From assembly GCF_049532895.1 (NCBI RefSeq), contig NZ_CP064031.1, positions 1,736,001-1,800,000 on the forward strand: a stretch of DNA of 64,000 bases, given 5' to 3'. The translations under genes were made by a program, and so were the position numbers. This document shows, piece by piece, positions 49,876 to 57,869 of the stretch. The first letter of the stretch is position 1. The number at the start of each line of letters is the position of its first letter. The DNA is from Dyella_B acidisoli (GTDB lineage: Bacteria > Pseudomonadota > Gammaproteobacteria > Xanthomonadales > Rhodanobacteraceae). The notes below the pieces were generated by a model. The model was not told where the DNA came from and searched no databases. It saw only the letters and a list, made by a program, of their open reading frames with translations.

Positions 49876-50612
49876 GCGCTGCGGTTCCCCTTAAGCAGTA
49901 TGTTCGCGATCCTTGGAATGTCCCGATGGTAGTAGAGCAAGCCAGCGATGCAAAGCCACTGTAGGCCGGACAGATGGCCTGGATAGATGTAGAACACCGG
50001 CTTGATGAATTCCACCAGCAGGCGGAAGCCGAGATAGCCAATCATGAAAGCGCAAAAGCGATCACCCTGCTGCGCAAAATCATGGCGCCGCACATGGATC
50101 CATGCGTACTGCGCAAGCAGAAAGAGGATTTCGTAGATCTGCGTGGGATGACGTGTAATACCGTCGCCGAAATCCACGCCCCAGGGCAGAGAGGTGGCGA
50201 TGCCATAGGTGTGATCTTGCAGTCCTGCGAGATAGCAGCCGATGCGGCCGATGCACATGCCCACGGTCAGCGGCAACACAAAAGCATCGCCGGTGGATTG
50301 CTCGACACCTGTGATCTTCTTGCACAGCTCCACCCCCAGCAGGCCGCCGAGCAACGCGCCGATGATGGACTTGCCCTGCAGCAGGTTGCGTATATCAGGG
50401 AAGTTTTGAAACGCGGTGAGTGGATCGTCCAACCAGTAGGAAAGTTTGGCGCCCAGTGCAGCGCCGACGATGGCGCTCACGGCAATCCATGCCACTTCGT
50501 CTTTATGCTTGAACGCGCTGGGTGCAAGACGTTGGCGTGTCCACAAAAAAGTGCGAAAGCCGATCGCATAGGCCAACGCTTCGCAGACGGTGTGAAGCGC
50601 GACGGGCGTCAT
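49860..50612 (-). CDS. Lgt-like (prolipoprotein diacylglyceryl transferase family) membrane protein
   Basis: This encodes 250 residues with about six to seven membrane segments. The Lgt signature is partly kept: GMCIGRIGCYLAGLQDHTYG, ATSLPWGVDFGDGITRHPTQ and IYE, with the conserved Arg and Gly residues. True Lgt moves a diacylglyceryl group from phosphatidylglycerol to a lipoprotein Cys. This copy pairs with a radical SAM enzyme and no general lgt context (thyA, ptsP), so it is probably a paralogue working on another acceptor or lipid. Its stop overlaps the next start by 16 bases. Confidence 0.8.
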   Translation of the reverse strand: MTPVALHTVCEALAYAIGFRTFLWTRQRLAPSAFKHKDEVAWIAVSAIVGAALGAKLSYWLDDPLTAFQNFPDIRNLLQGKSIIGALLGGLLGVELCKKITGVEQSTGDAFVLPLTVGMCIGRIGCYLAGLQDHTYGIATSLPWGVDFGDGITRHPTQIYEILFLLAQYAWIHVRRHDFAQQGDRFCAFMIGYLGFRLLVEFIKPVFYIYPGHLSGLQWLCIAGLLYYHRDIPRIANILLKGNRSAWEPR

Positions 50613-50651
50613 GGGTGGAAGGTGTGGGAGGGGGCTGGGTAGATGTAACCG

Positions 50652-51350
50652 TCAATCACGGTGCGACGCATTGCGATCGCGCCCGGCGCCCAGCTTGCGA
50701 TCCAGCACGCCGAAGAGTTTTTTGAACGTGCGTGAGAATTTGCCGCGCTTGGTCTTGCGCAGCTTCTCCTCCTCGCTGGTGAGCCACGCGACCTGCACCA
50801 CACGACGCTCGCCTTCGTATGGCAGATGTCCGTGGAAGGAGTTTTCGCATCGCTTGAACACGGCAAATTCACCGTACAGCGGCTTGAGTTCCGGTGCGAC
50901 CAGATCGTCAATGTTGTCCACGCGATTGAGGAAGCGCAGGCAGCCATCGCTGGTATCGGGCCACTGCGTGTTGAGATAGAGCAGGGCGGTGGCGACTTTG
51001 GAGCGGCTGTCGGTGTGGATGGTGCCGTGACGCTTGTTGAGCGCGCGGCATAGCGTGATCAGCGTGGGGTACTGACCCAGGTTTTCGATGCCCAGGTAGC
51101 GGCCGATCGCGCTGGCAAATTCAGGCGTGGTGAGCTGATCGACCAGCGCGTTGACGGAGGGGCCGCAGTCAGTCGGGTCATAAGGAAAAAAGCCCGCGCT
51201 GCTGTACTTTGGGAAATCCCGCGTAAGGTCGGTGCGTGCCTCGTCCGGCAACTGGCCGTGCGCGATCATGAACGGGAACGGCTGCTGGCGCACATCCGTG
51301 TCCGGGCGATCGAGTCGGGCGGGGTCCAGCAGTAGGGCGGTCGCGTTCAT
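50652..51350 (-). CDS. 2-oxoglutarate/Fe(II)-dependent oxygenase
   Basis: This encodes 232 residues; the ATG at 51350 is preferred over the preceding TTG. The facial triad is visible as TIHTDSRSK (His-x-Asp) and NSFHGHLPY (distal His), with the 2OG-binding Arg in EGERRVVQVAW. The C-terminal 40 residues are basic and may bind nucleic acid or membrane (KLRKTKRGKFSRTFKKL). Such enzymes hydroxylate proteins or small molecules. It lies 39 bases upstream of the Lgt-like gene on the same strand and may be the first gene of that operon. Confidence 0.85.
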   Translation of the reverse strand: MNATALLLDPARLDRPDTDVRQQPFPFMIAHGQLPDEARTDLTRDFPKYSSAGFFPYDPTDCGPSVNALVDQLTTPEFASAIGRYLGIENLGQYPTLITLCRALNKRHGTIHTDSRSKVATALLYLNTQWPDTSDGCLRFLNRVDNIDDLVAPELKPLYGEFAVFKRCENSFHGHLPYEGERRVVQVAWLTSEEEKLRKTKRGKFSRTFKKLFGVLDRKLGAGRDRNASHRD

Positions 51351-51571
51351 CAAGCTTCGCAGCTTTCCTGGCTAAGTGGCGGCTCAGTCTAGCGCGAGCG
51401 CGCTATCGGTGCGCCATATGACCATCCGTCTTCAGCGATGCGTTTGAGTGGACAGAGAGGCGCGCGAAGCCTATCATTTCAACCCGCCCGAGACTTTCCT
51501 TCACCTAAGGTCCACAAGCCTGCTTCGATGCGGCTTGCGGACCTTGCTGTACCTAAAAGGCGGCCCTCTCC

Positions 51572-52699
51572 ATGCCTCATCCCGCTCTGCTTGCCCTCGA
51601 AGATGGCAGCGTATTCCACGGCTACGCCGTAGGTGCGACTGGCGAAACCGTTGGCGAAGTGGTTTTCAATACGGCGATGACGGGCTACCAGGAGATCCTC
51701 ACCGATCCCTCCTATGCCCGCCAGATCGTCACCCTTACTTATCCGCATATCGGCAACACCGGCTGCAACGAGGTGGATGCCGAATCCGACAAGGTGCACA
51801 CCGCCGGCCTGATCGTGCGCGACGTGCCGCGCCGGGCCAGCAACTGGCGCAGCACCGAGAGCCTGCCCGACTACCTGCAGCGTCATGGCATCGTTGCCAT
51901 TGCCGGCATCGACACACGCCGGCTCACGCGCATCTTGCGTGACAAGGGCGCACAGAACGGCTGCCTCGTCGCAGGCGAATCGATTGATGTCGACGCCGCG
52001 CTTGCCAAGGCGCGCGCCTTCCCTGGCTTGAACGGCATGGACCTGGCCAAGGTGGTCAGCGTCGACAAGTCGTACAACTGGAACGAGGGTGTGTACGACC
52101 TCGACCGCACCGTGTTCCAAGTCAGCGACAAGCGTTTCAACGTGGTCGCCTACGATTACGGCGTGAAGCGGAACATTCTGCGTCTGCTGGCCGAGCGTGG
52201 TTGCGAAATCACCGTGGTGCCCGCGCAAACGCCAGCCGCTGAAGTGCTGGCCATGGATCCAGATGGCATATTCCTTTCCAACGGTCCCGGTGATCCGGCT
52301 GCTTGCGATTACGCCATCGCTGCCGCGCGCGAATTCCTTGCCACGGACATTCCGCTGTTCGGCATCTGCCTGGGTCATCAGATCATGGGCGCGGCGCTGG
52401 GCGCGAAAACGCTGAAGATGAAGTTCGGCCACCACGGGGCGAATCATCCGGTGAAGGATCGCGACGACGGCCGCGTGCTGATCACATCGCAGAACCATGG
52501 CTTTGCGGTGGATGCTTCCACGCTGCCTTCGAACGTGCGCATTACGCACACTTCGCTGTTCGATGGTTCGCTGCAGGGTTTTGCGCTTACCGATCGCCCA
52601 GCGTTCTGTTTCCAAGGCCATCCAGAGGCGAGCCCCGGCCCGCACGATATTGGTTACTTGTTCGATCGTTTCGCCAAGCTGATGCAGGAGGCCCGCTGA
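51572..52699 (+). CDS. carA: Carbamoyl-phosphate synthase small subunit
   Basis: This encodes 375 residues. The glutaminase part has the catalytic Cys in PLFGICLGHQIMG and the His/Glu pair in FQGHPEASPGPHDI; NHGFAVDAS and LSNGPGDPAACDY are also present. It supplies ammonia to CarB for carbamoyl phosphate used in arginine and pyrimidine synthesis. It is followed after one base by carB. The 200 bases upstream should hold the promoters; I see no clear PyrR or ArgR site by eye. Confidence 0.97.
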   Translation: MPHPALLALEDGSVFHGYAVGATGETVGEVVFNTAMTGYQEILTDPSYARQIVTLTYPHIGNTGCNEVDAESDKVHTAGLIVRDVPRRASNWRSTESLPDYLQRHGIVAIAGIDTRRLTRILRDKGAQNGCLVAGESIDVDAALAKARAFPGLNGMDLAKVVSVDKSYNWNEGVYDLDRTVFQVSDKRFNVVAYDYGVKRNILRLLAERGCEITVVPAQTPAAEVLAMDPDGIFLSNGPGDPAACDYAIAAAREFLATDIPLFGICLGHQIMGAALGAKTLKMKFGHHGANHPVKDRDDGRVLITSQNHGFAVDASTLPSNVRITHTSLFDGSLQGFALTDRPAFCFQGHPEASPGPHDIGYLFDRFAKLMQEAR

Positions 52700-52700
52700 G

Positions 52701-55700
52701 ATGGCCAAGCGTAAAGACATCAAAAGCATCCTGATCATCGGCGCTGGCCCGATCGTGATCGGCCAGGCCTGTGAGTTCGACTACTCCGGCGCGCAGGCGT
52801 GTAAGGCGCTGCGGGAAGAGGGCTACCGGGTGATCCTGGTGAACTCGAACCCCGCCACGATCATGACCGATCCCAACATGGCCGATGCGGTCTATATCGA
52901 GCCGATCAACTGGCAGACGGTGGAGCGCATCATCGCCAAGGAGCGTCCGGATGCGGTGCTGCCCACCATGGGCGGCCAGACTGGCCTCAACTGCGCGCTT
53001 GATCTCGCCGACAACGGTGTGCTCGATAAGTACGGCGTGGAGCTGATCGGTGCGTCGCGCGAAGCGATCCGCATGGCCGAAGACCGTGAGCTGTTCCGCG
53101 TCGCGATGTCAGAGATCGGGTTGGAATGTCCGAAGGCGGCGGTCGCGCGCTCGTTCGAACAGGCGGTGGAGATCCAGGCGACGGTCGGTTATCCCACCAT
53201 TATCCGTCCCAGCTTTACGCTCGGCGGTTCCGGTGGCGGTATCGCATACAACCGCGAAGAATTCGAAGAAATCGTCAAGCGCGGTCTGGAGCTTTCGCCG
53301 GTGCACGAAGTGCTGGTGGAAGAGTCCGTGCTTGGCTGGAAGGAATTCGAGATGGAAGTGGTCCGCGACAAGGCGGACAACTGCATCATCGTGTGTTCCA
53401 TCGAAAATCTCGACCCGATGGGTGTGCACACCGGTGACTCCATCACCGTTGCGCCGGCGCAGACGCTCACCGACAAGGAATACCAGCGCCTGCGTGATGC
53501 CTCCATCGCCGTGCTGCGCAAGATCGGCGTGGATACCGGTGGTTCCAACGTGCAGTTCGGCGTGAATGCCGAAACTGGCCGCGTGGTGGTGATCGAAATG
53601 AATCCGCGCGTGTCGCGTTCGTCCGCGCTGGCCTCGAAGGCTACCGGCTTCCCGATTGCCAAGATCGCAGCGAAGCTGGCGGTGGGCTACACGCTGGATG
53701 AACTCAAGAACGACATCACCGGCGGCCTCACGCCGGCTTCGTTCGAGCCGACCATCGACTACGTGGTCACCAAGATTCCGCGCTTCGCGTTCGAAAAATT
53801 CCCGCAAGCCGACGCACGCCTCACTACCCAGATGAAGTCAGTGGGCGAGGTGATGGCGATCGGCCGCAGCTTCCACGAATCGCTGCAGAAGGCGCTGCGT
53901 GGTCTGGAAATCGGCAAAACAGGTTTAAACCCGACGGGCCTGGACATTGCCAGCGAAGATGGGCTGGCAACGCTCAAACGCGAACTGCGTGAGCCGCGTC
54001 CTGATCGCGTGTTCCATCTGGCTGACGCATTCCGCGCAGGTTTGACGCTGGAGGAAGTGCACGACTTGAGCCGCGTCGATCCGTGGTTCCTCGCCGCGTT
54101 CGAAGACATTGTGCTGACCGAGAAGGAAGTGCGCGAGCAAGGGCTGACCAAGCTTGATGCCTTGCGCATGCGCGAGCTGAAGCGGCTCGGTTTCTCCGAT
54201 GCGCGTCTGGCCGAGCTAACGAGCACCGATGAAGCAGCGATCCGTCACTTGCGCCGCACGCTGGGCGTGCGCCCGGTGTACAAGCGCGTGGACTCCTGCG
54301 CAGCCGAGTTCGCCACCACTACGGCTTACATGTACTCGACCTACGAGGAAGAGTGCGAAGCCAATCCGACCAACCGCGATAAGGTGATCGTGCTGGGTGG
54401 CGGTCCGAACCGTATCGGCCAGGGCATCGAATTCGATTACTGCTGCGTGCACGCCGCATTGGCGCTGCGCGAAGACGGGTTCGAGACCATCATGGTCAAC
54501 TGCAACCCGGAAACGGTCTCTACCGATTACGACACATCAGATCGCTTGTACTTCGAGCCGCTGACGCTCGAGGACGTGCTTGAAATCGTCGATCTTGAAA
54601 AGCCGAAGGGCGTGATCGTGCAGTATGGTGGCCAAACGCCGCTGAAACTGGCGCGTGCGCTGGAAGCGGCGGGTGCGCCGATCATCGGTACGACGCCTGA
54701 TTCGATCGATTTGGCGGAAGATCGCGAGCGCTTTCAGCAGATGATCACGAAGCTCGGCCTCACCCAGCCGCCGAACCGCACTGCGCGCAACGCTGACGAA
54801 GCTTTGGCGCTGGCGCGCGAGATTGGCTATCCGCTAGTCGTGCGTCCGAGCTACGTGCTCGGTGGCCGCGCGATGGAAGTGGTGTACGACGACGCGGACC
54901 TCTCGCGTTACATCCGCGAAGCCGTGCAAGTGTCGAACGATTCGCCGGTACTGCTCGATCGCTTCCTTGATCACGCGGTGGAAGTGGACGTCGACGTTAT
55001 CGCCGACCGTGACGGTAACGTGCTGGTTGGCGGCATCATGGAGCATATCGAAGAAGCCGGCGTGCACTCGGGCGATTCGTCCTGCTCACTGCCGCCTTAC
55101 TCGCTGTCGCCCGCGATCCAGAACGAGTTGCGTCGTCAGGTCGGCCTGATGGCGAAAGAGCTGAAAGTGATCGGCCTGATGAACACGCAGTTTGCGATCC
55201 AGGGCGAAACGGTGTTCATCCTGGAAGTGAATCCGCGTGCATCGCGCACAGTGCCGTTCGTCTCCAAGGCGACCGGCGTAGCGCTCGCCAAGATCGCTGC
55301 GCGTTGCATGGCTGGACGCACGCTGGAAGAGCAGGACGCCACGCGTGAAGTGATCCCCGGCTACTACTCGGTGAAGGAAGCGATCTTCCCGTTCCTGAAA
55401 TTCCAGAACGTCGATCCGATCCTTGGTCCGGAAATGCGCTCCACCGGCGAGGTGATGGGCGTGGGCCGCAGCTTCGGTGCGGCGTTCGCGCGTGGTCACG
55501 ATGCGGCGGGCATCAAGACGCCGCCGAAGGGCAAGGTGTTTGTCTCGGTGCGTGACGCCGACAAGGACCGCTTGCTGCCTATCGCAGCAGATATCGCCTC
55601 GCGCGGCTTCACGCTCGTCGCTACGGCCGGTACGGCAAGCTATCTCACCGCGCATGGTGTGATCTGCGAGCGCATCAACAAAGTGCTCGAGGGCCGTCCG

Positions 55701-55928
55701 CATATCGTCGACCTGATCAAGAACGGCGAAATCGTCTATATCGTCAACACCACCGAGGGCAAGCAGGCGATTGCCGACTCGTTCTCGATCCGGCGCGAAG
55801 CGCTGCAGCATCGCGTCACGTATTCCACCACGGTTGCAGGCGCGCGCGCCCTGGTGCACTCGTTGGATTTCCACGACAGTGGCGAAGTGCACAGCCTGCA
55901 AGAACTGCATAAGGAGTTGAACGCATGA
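52701..55928 (+). CDS. carB: Carbamoyl-phosphate synthase large subunit
   Basis: This encodes 1075 residues. Two homologous ATP-grasp halves are visible: GAGPIVIGQACEFDYSGAQ and PSFTLGGSGGGIAYNREEFE in the first, GGGPNRIGQGIEFDYCCVHA and PSYVLGGRAMEVVYDDADL in the second, then an MGS-like regulatory domain (VFVSVRDADKDRLLPIAADI) at the C-terminus, where effectors such as UMP bind in relatives. It builds carbamoyl phosphate with CarA. greA overlaps its stop. Confidence 0.98.
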   Translation: MAKRKDIKSILIIGAGPIVIGQACEFDYSGAQACKALREEGYRVILVNSNPATIMTDPNMADAVYIEPINWQTVERIIAKERPDAVLPTMGGQTGLNCALDLADNGVLDKYGVELIGASREAIRMAEDRELFRVAMSEIGLECPKAAVARSFEQAVEIQATVGYPTIIRPSFTLGGSGGGIAYNREEFEEIVKRGLELSPVHEVLVEESVLGWKEFEMEVVRDKADNCIIVCSIENLDPMGVHTGDSITVAPAQTLTDKEYQRLRDASIAVLRKIGVDTGGSNVQFGVNAETGRVVVIEMNPRVSRSSALASKATGFPIAKIAAKLAVGYTLDELKNDITGGLTPASFEPTIDYVVTKIPRFAFEKFPQADARLTTQMKSVGEVMAIGRSFHESLQKALRGLEIGKTGLNPTGLDIASEDGLATLKRELREPRPDRVFHLADAFRAGLTLEEVHDLSRVDPWFLAAFEDIVLTEKEVREQGLTKLDALRMRELKRLGFSDARLAELTSTDEAAIRHLRRTLGVRPVYKRVDSCAAEFATTTAYMYSTYEEECEANPTNRDKVIVLGGGPNRIGQGIEFDYCCVHAALALREDGFETIMVNCNPETVSTDYDTSDRLYFEPLTLEDVLEIVDLEKPKGVIVQYGGQTPLKLARALEAAGAPIIGTTPDSIDLAEDRERFQQMITKLGLTQPPNRTARNADEALALAREIGYPLVVRPSYVLGGRAMEVVYDDADLSRYIREAVQVSNDSPVLLDRFLDHAVEVDVDVIADRDGNVLVGGIMEHIEEAGVHSGDSSCSLPPYSLSPAIQNELRRQVGLMAKELKVIGLMNTQFAIQGETVFILEVNPRASRTVPFVSKATGVALAKIAARCMAGRTLEEQDATREVIPGYYSVKEAIFPFLKFQNVDPILGPEMRSTGEVMGVGRSFGAAFARGHDAAGIKTPPKGKVFVSVRDADKDRLLPIAADIASRGFTLVATAGTASYLTAHGVICERINKVLEGRPHIVDLIKNGEIVYIVNTTEGKQAIADSFSIRREALQHRVTYSTTVAGARALVHSLDFHDSGEVHSLQELHKELNA

Positions 55929-56401
55929 GTCGTGCACCCATCACCAAGATTGGTTCGGAACGTCTGCGTGGTGAGTTGGAACGCCTGAAATCGGTCGAGC
56001 GGCCGAAGATTATTGCGGCGATCGCTGAAGCGCGCGCGCATGGTGATTTGAAGGAAAACGCCGAATATCACGCCGCGCGTGAGCAGCAGAGCTTTATCGA
56101 AGGACGCATCAAGGAACTGGAAGCGGCACTGTCCACCGCCGAAGTGATCGATGTGTCGCGACTCAACCCCGGCAACAAGATCGTGTTCGGCGCGATCGTG
56201 GAACTGGAAGACGAAGAAAGCGGCGAAGCAGTGAAATACCAGATCGTCGGTGACCTCGAAGCCGATATCAAGCAAGCCTTGATCGCGGTGTCTTCGCCCA
56301 TTGCGCGCGCGTTGATTGGCAAGAGCGAAGGCGACAGTTTCGAGTTCAAAGCGCCCAATGGCGTAAAGCGTTACGAAATTACGGGCGTCAGCTACGAGTG
56401 A
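55925..56401 (+). CDS. greA: Transcription elongation factor GreA
   Basis: This encodes 158 residues and overlaps carB (ATGA). The N-terminal coiled coil (ERLRGELERLKSVERPKIIA ... HGDLKENAEYHAAREQQSFI) carries the acidic tip with the Asp-Leu-x-Glu-Asn-Ala motif; the C-terminal FKBP-like part ends EFKAPNGVKRYEITGVSYE. It stimulates cleavage of backtracked RNA in RNA polymerase. carAB-greA is a known gene order in gammaproteobacteria. Confidence 0.97.
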   Translation: MSRAPITKIGSERLRGELERLKSVERPKIIAAIAEARAHGDLKENAEYHAAREQQSFIEGRIKELEAALSTAEVIDVSRLNPGNKIVFGAIVELEDEESGEAVKYQIVGDLEADIKQALIAVSSPIARALIGKSEGDSFEFKAPNGVKRYEITGVSYE

Positions 56402-56486
56402 TCTCCACTACTCCCTCTCCCTCCGGGGAGAGGGTTGGGGTGAAGGGCAACCTCGCGAAAGATTGCATTGAATTCTCTTCGCGCAT

Positions 56487-56516
56487 AAAAAAAAGCCGCT
56501 TCGCAGCGGCTTTTTT
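56487..56516. terminator. Bidirectional Rho-independent terminator
   Basis: An A run, stem GCCGCT / AGCGGC with TCGC loop and a T run. It serves greA (plus) and rpmJ (minus). A CCCTCTCC-type repeat lies before it near 56412. Confidence 0.85.
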
Positions 56517-56535
56517 ATTGGCTCGTGGCCTCAAC

Positions 56536-56661
56536 TCAACGCTGACGCGCCTTGAAGCGCGGGTTGCTCTTGCAGATCACGAACACTTTGCCGCGACGGC
56601 GCACAACCTTGCAGTCACGGTGCCGCTGCTTGGCGGACTTCAAAGAGGAAAGCACCTTCAC
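56536..56661 (-). CDS. rpmJ: Ribosomal protein bL36
   Basis: This encodes 41 residues from GTG 56661 with GGAG seven bases upstream: MKVLSSLKSAKQRHRDCKVV, RRRGKVFVICKSNPRFKARQ, R. It matches the 41-residue form of bL36 found in this order, with Cys17, Cys30 and a His14 kept. It is a component of the large ribosomal subunit near the peptidyl-transferase region. It stands alone between greA and a LysR gene, away from the main ribosomal operon. It is too short for usual gene-length cut-offs. Confidence 0.93.
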   Translation of the reverse strand: MKVLSSLKSAKQRHRDCKVVRRRGKVFVICKSNPRFKARQR

Positions 56662-56724
56662 GGCAGGCTCCTGGAACGAAACGAAATAAAGAAAGCGCGG
56701 AAGTATAACGATTTGAATTACTTA

Positions 56725-57636
56725 TCACAAGCCCAAAGCTAGCTTCGCCTCGGTGACGGTTTCCAGGAACTGCTGCACCACCGGTGAGGAGCTATTGACC
56801 TGGCTGGCCACGGCCAGCAGCAAGTAGGCATCGGGATCAGCCAACGGTACGTAGCTTACGCCCGCCAGTTTCACCACCTGCATGCTGGCGGGCACCAGCG
56901 CCAAGCCGATACCGGCTGCGACCAGGGCGAGCAGGCCATTAATCTGCTGGGCATGTTGCCGGATGACTGGGTGAAAGCCTGCCTTGGCGGCCAGGCGCAC
57001 CAGTCGATCATAAAGCGTTGCTGCCAGTTCGCGCGGCTGAACCACGAAGGGGTCGCCGGCCACTTCACTCAACTCCGCGCTTTGCCGACCCGCCAGGCGA
57101 TGGCCGGAGGGCAAGGCGAGTAACAAAGGCTCGCGATCTATTACGTCTATCCGCAGGGCACGGGCGTCGTCTTCATGAGTGGGCACGTCACGCACGAAGC
57201 CCACGTCGATCTGACCGTTGCGAATGGCGGAAAACTGGGGCTCGCTATACATCTCACTCAACCAGACTCGCACGTTGGGGGCGTTCTGCCCCAGCCGTAG
57301 CAGCGTCTGGGGGAGGGCGGGGTGGAACGATACCGACACGGTGTAGGCTAGCTTGAGATGCCCGCTGAAGCCGGCTGCGGCCTCGGCAACCTGGGTACGG
57401 GCCTCGTCAGCCATGGCCAGGATCTGGCGGGCCTGATCGAGAAACAGCCGCCCGGGCGCAGTGAGCATGACGTTGCGCTTATCGCGCTCGAGCAGGCGCA
57501 CGCCCAGGTCTTGTTCCAACGCCTGGATTTGCTGGGAAAGCGGCGGCTGTGAAAGATGCAGGCGCTGTGCGGCACGCGTGAAGCTCAATTCCTCCGCGAC
57601 CGCAATGAAGTAACGCAGTTGACGAAAATCGAACAT
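56725..57636 (-). CDS. LysR-family transcriptional regulator
   Basis: This encodes 303 residues. The N-terminal HTH (FRQLRYFIAVAEELSFTRAA, RLHLSQPPLSQQIQALEQDL) and the periplasmic-binding-like effector domain are standard. It is divergently arranged from nothing on its start side except A/T-rich DNA (57637-57720) and then the plus-strand free gap before the fadH-like gene, which lies downstream on the same strand as an upstream neighbour (57870-59891). It may control that gene; the effector is unknown. The upstream ATATATA-rich tract likely holds its own promoter and operator. Confidence 0.92.
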   Translation of the reverse strand: MFDFRQLRYFIAVAEELSFTRAAQRLHLSQPPLSQQIQALEQDLGVRLLERDKRNVMLTAPGRLFLDQARQILAMADEARTQVAEAAAGFSGHLKLAYTVSVSFHPALPQTLLRLGQNAPNVRVWLSEMYSEPQFSAIRNGQIDVGFVRDVPTHEDDARALRIDVIDREPLLLALPSGHRLAGRQSAELSEVAGDPFVVQPRELAATLYDRLVRLAAKAGFHPVIRQHAQQINGLLALVAAGIGLALVPASMQVVKLAGVSYVPLADPDAYLLLAVASQVNSSSPVVQQFLETVTEAKLALGL

Positions 57637-57869
57637 ATATATGACTTTCGTATAAATACAGGTCTAAATATATATTTGATTCTGTATCGCGTCGATCATA
57701 ATATGATCCCTGTCGCGCCACTGACCCCCTCCCCCCGAGTGGCGCAGACCTCGCCCCGCAGCGACGCTACCCCCGCGGTATTTCGGCCTCCCTCCCCAGA
57801 GCCACTACCGACGCGTCGCTGGCGGGGCGCTTCCTTTCTCCTTTTCTAAGAATCCCTTACGGAGCTTTG
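57637..57869. promoter_or_regulatory. A/T-rich LysR promoter region
   Basis: 57637-57710 contains several ATATATA and TTCGTATAAATACAG segments including T-N11-A type sites expected of a LysR operator. It is far more A/T-rich than the chromosome around it. No gene. Confidence 0.35.

Noticed and set aside
51479..52738. 419-codon open frame opposite carA
   Set aside because: Antisense shadow; carA has complete catalytic motifs.
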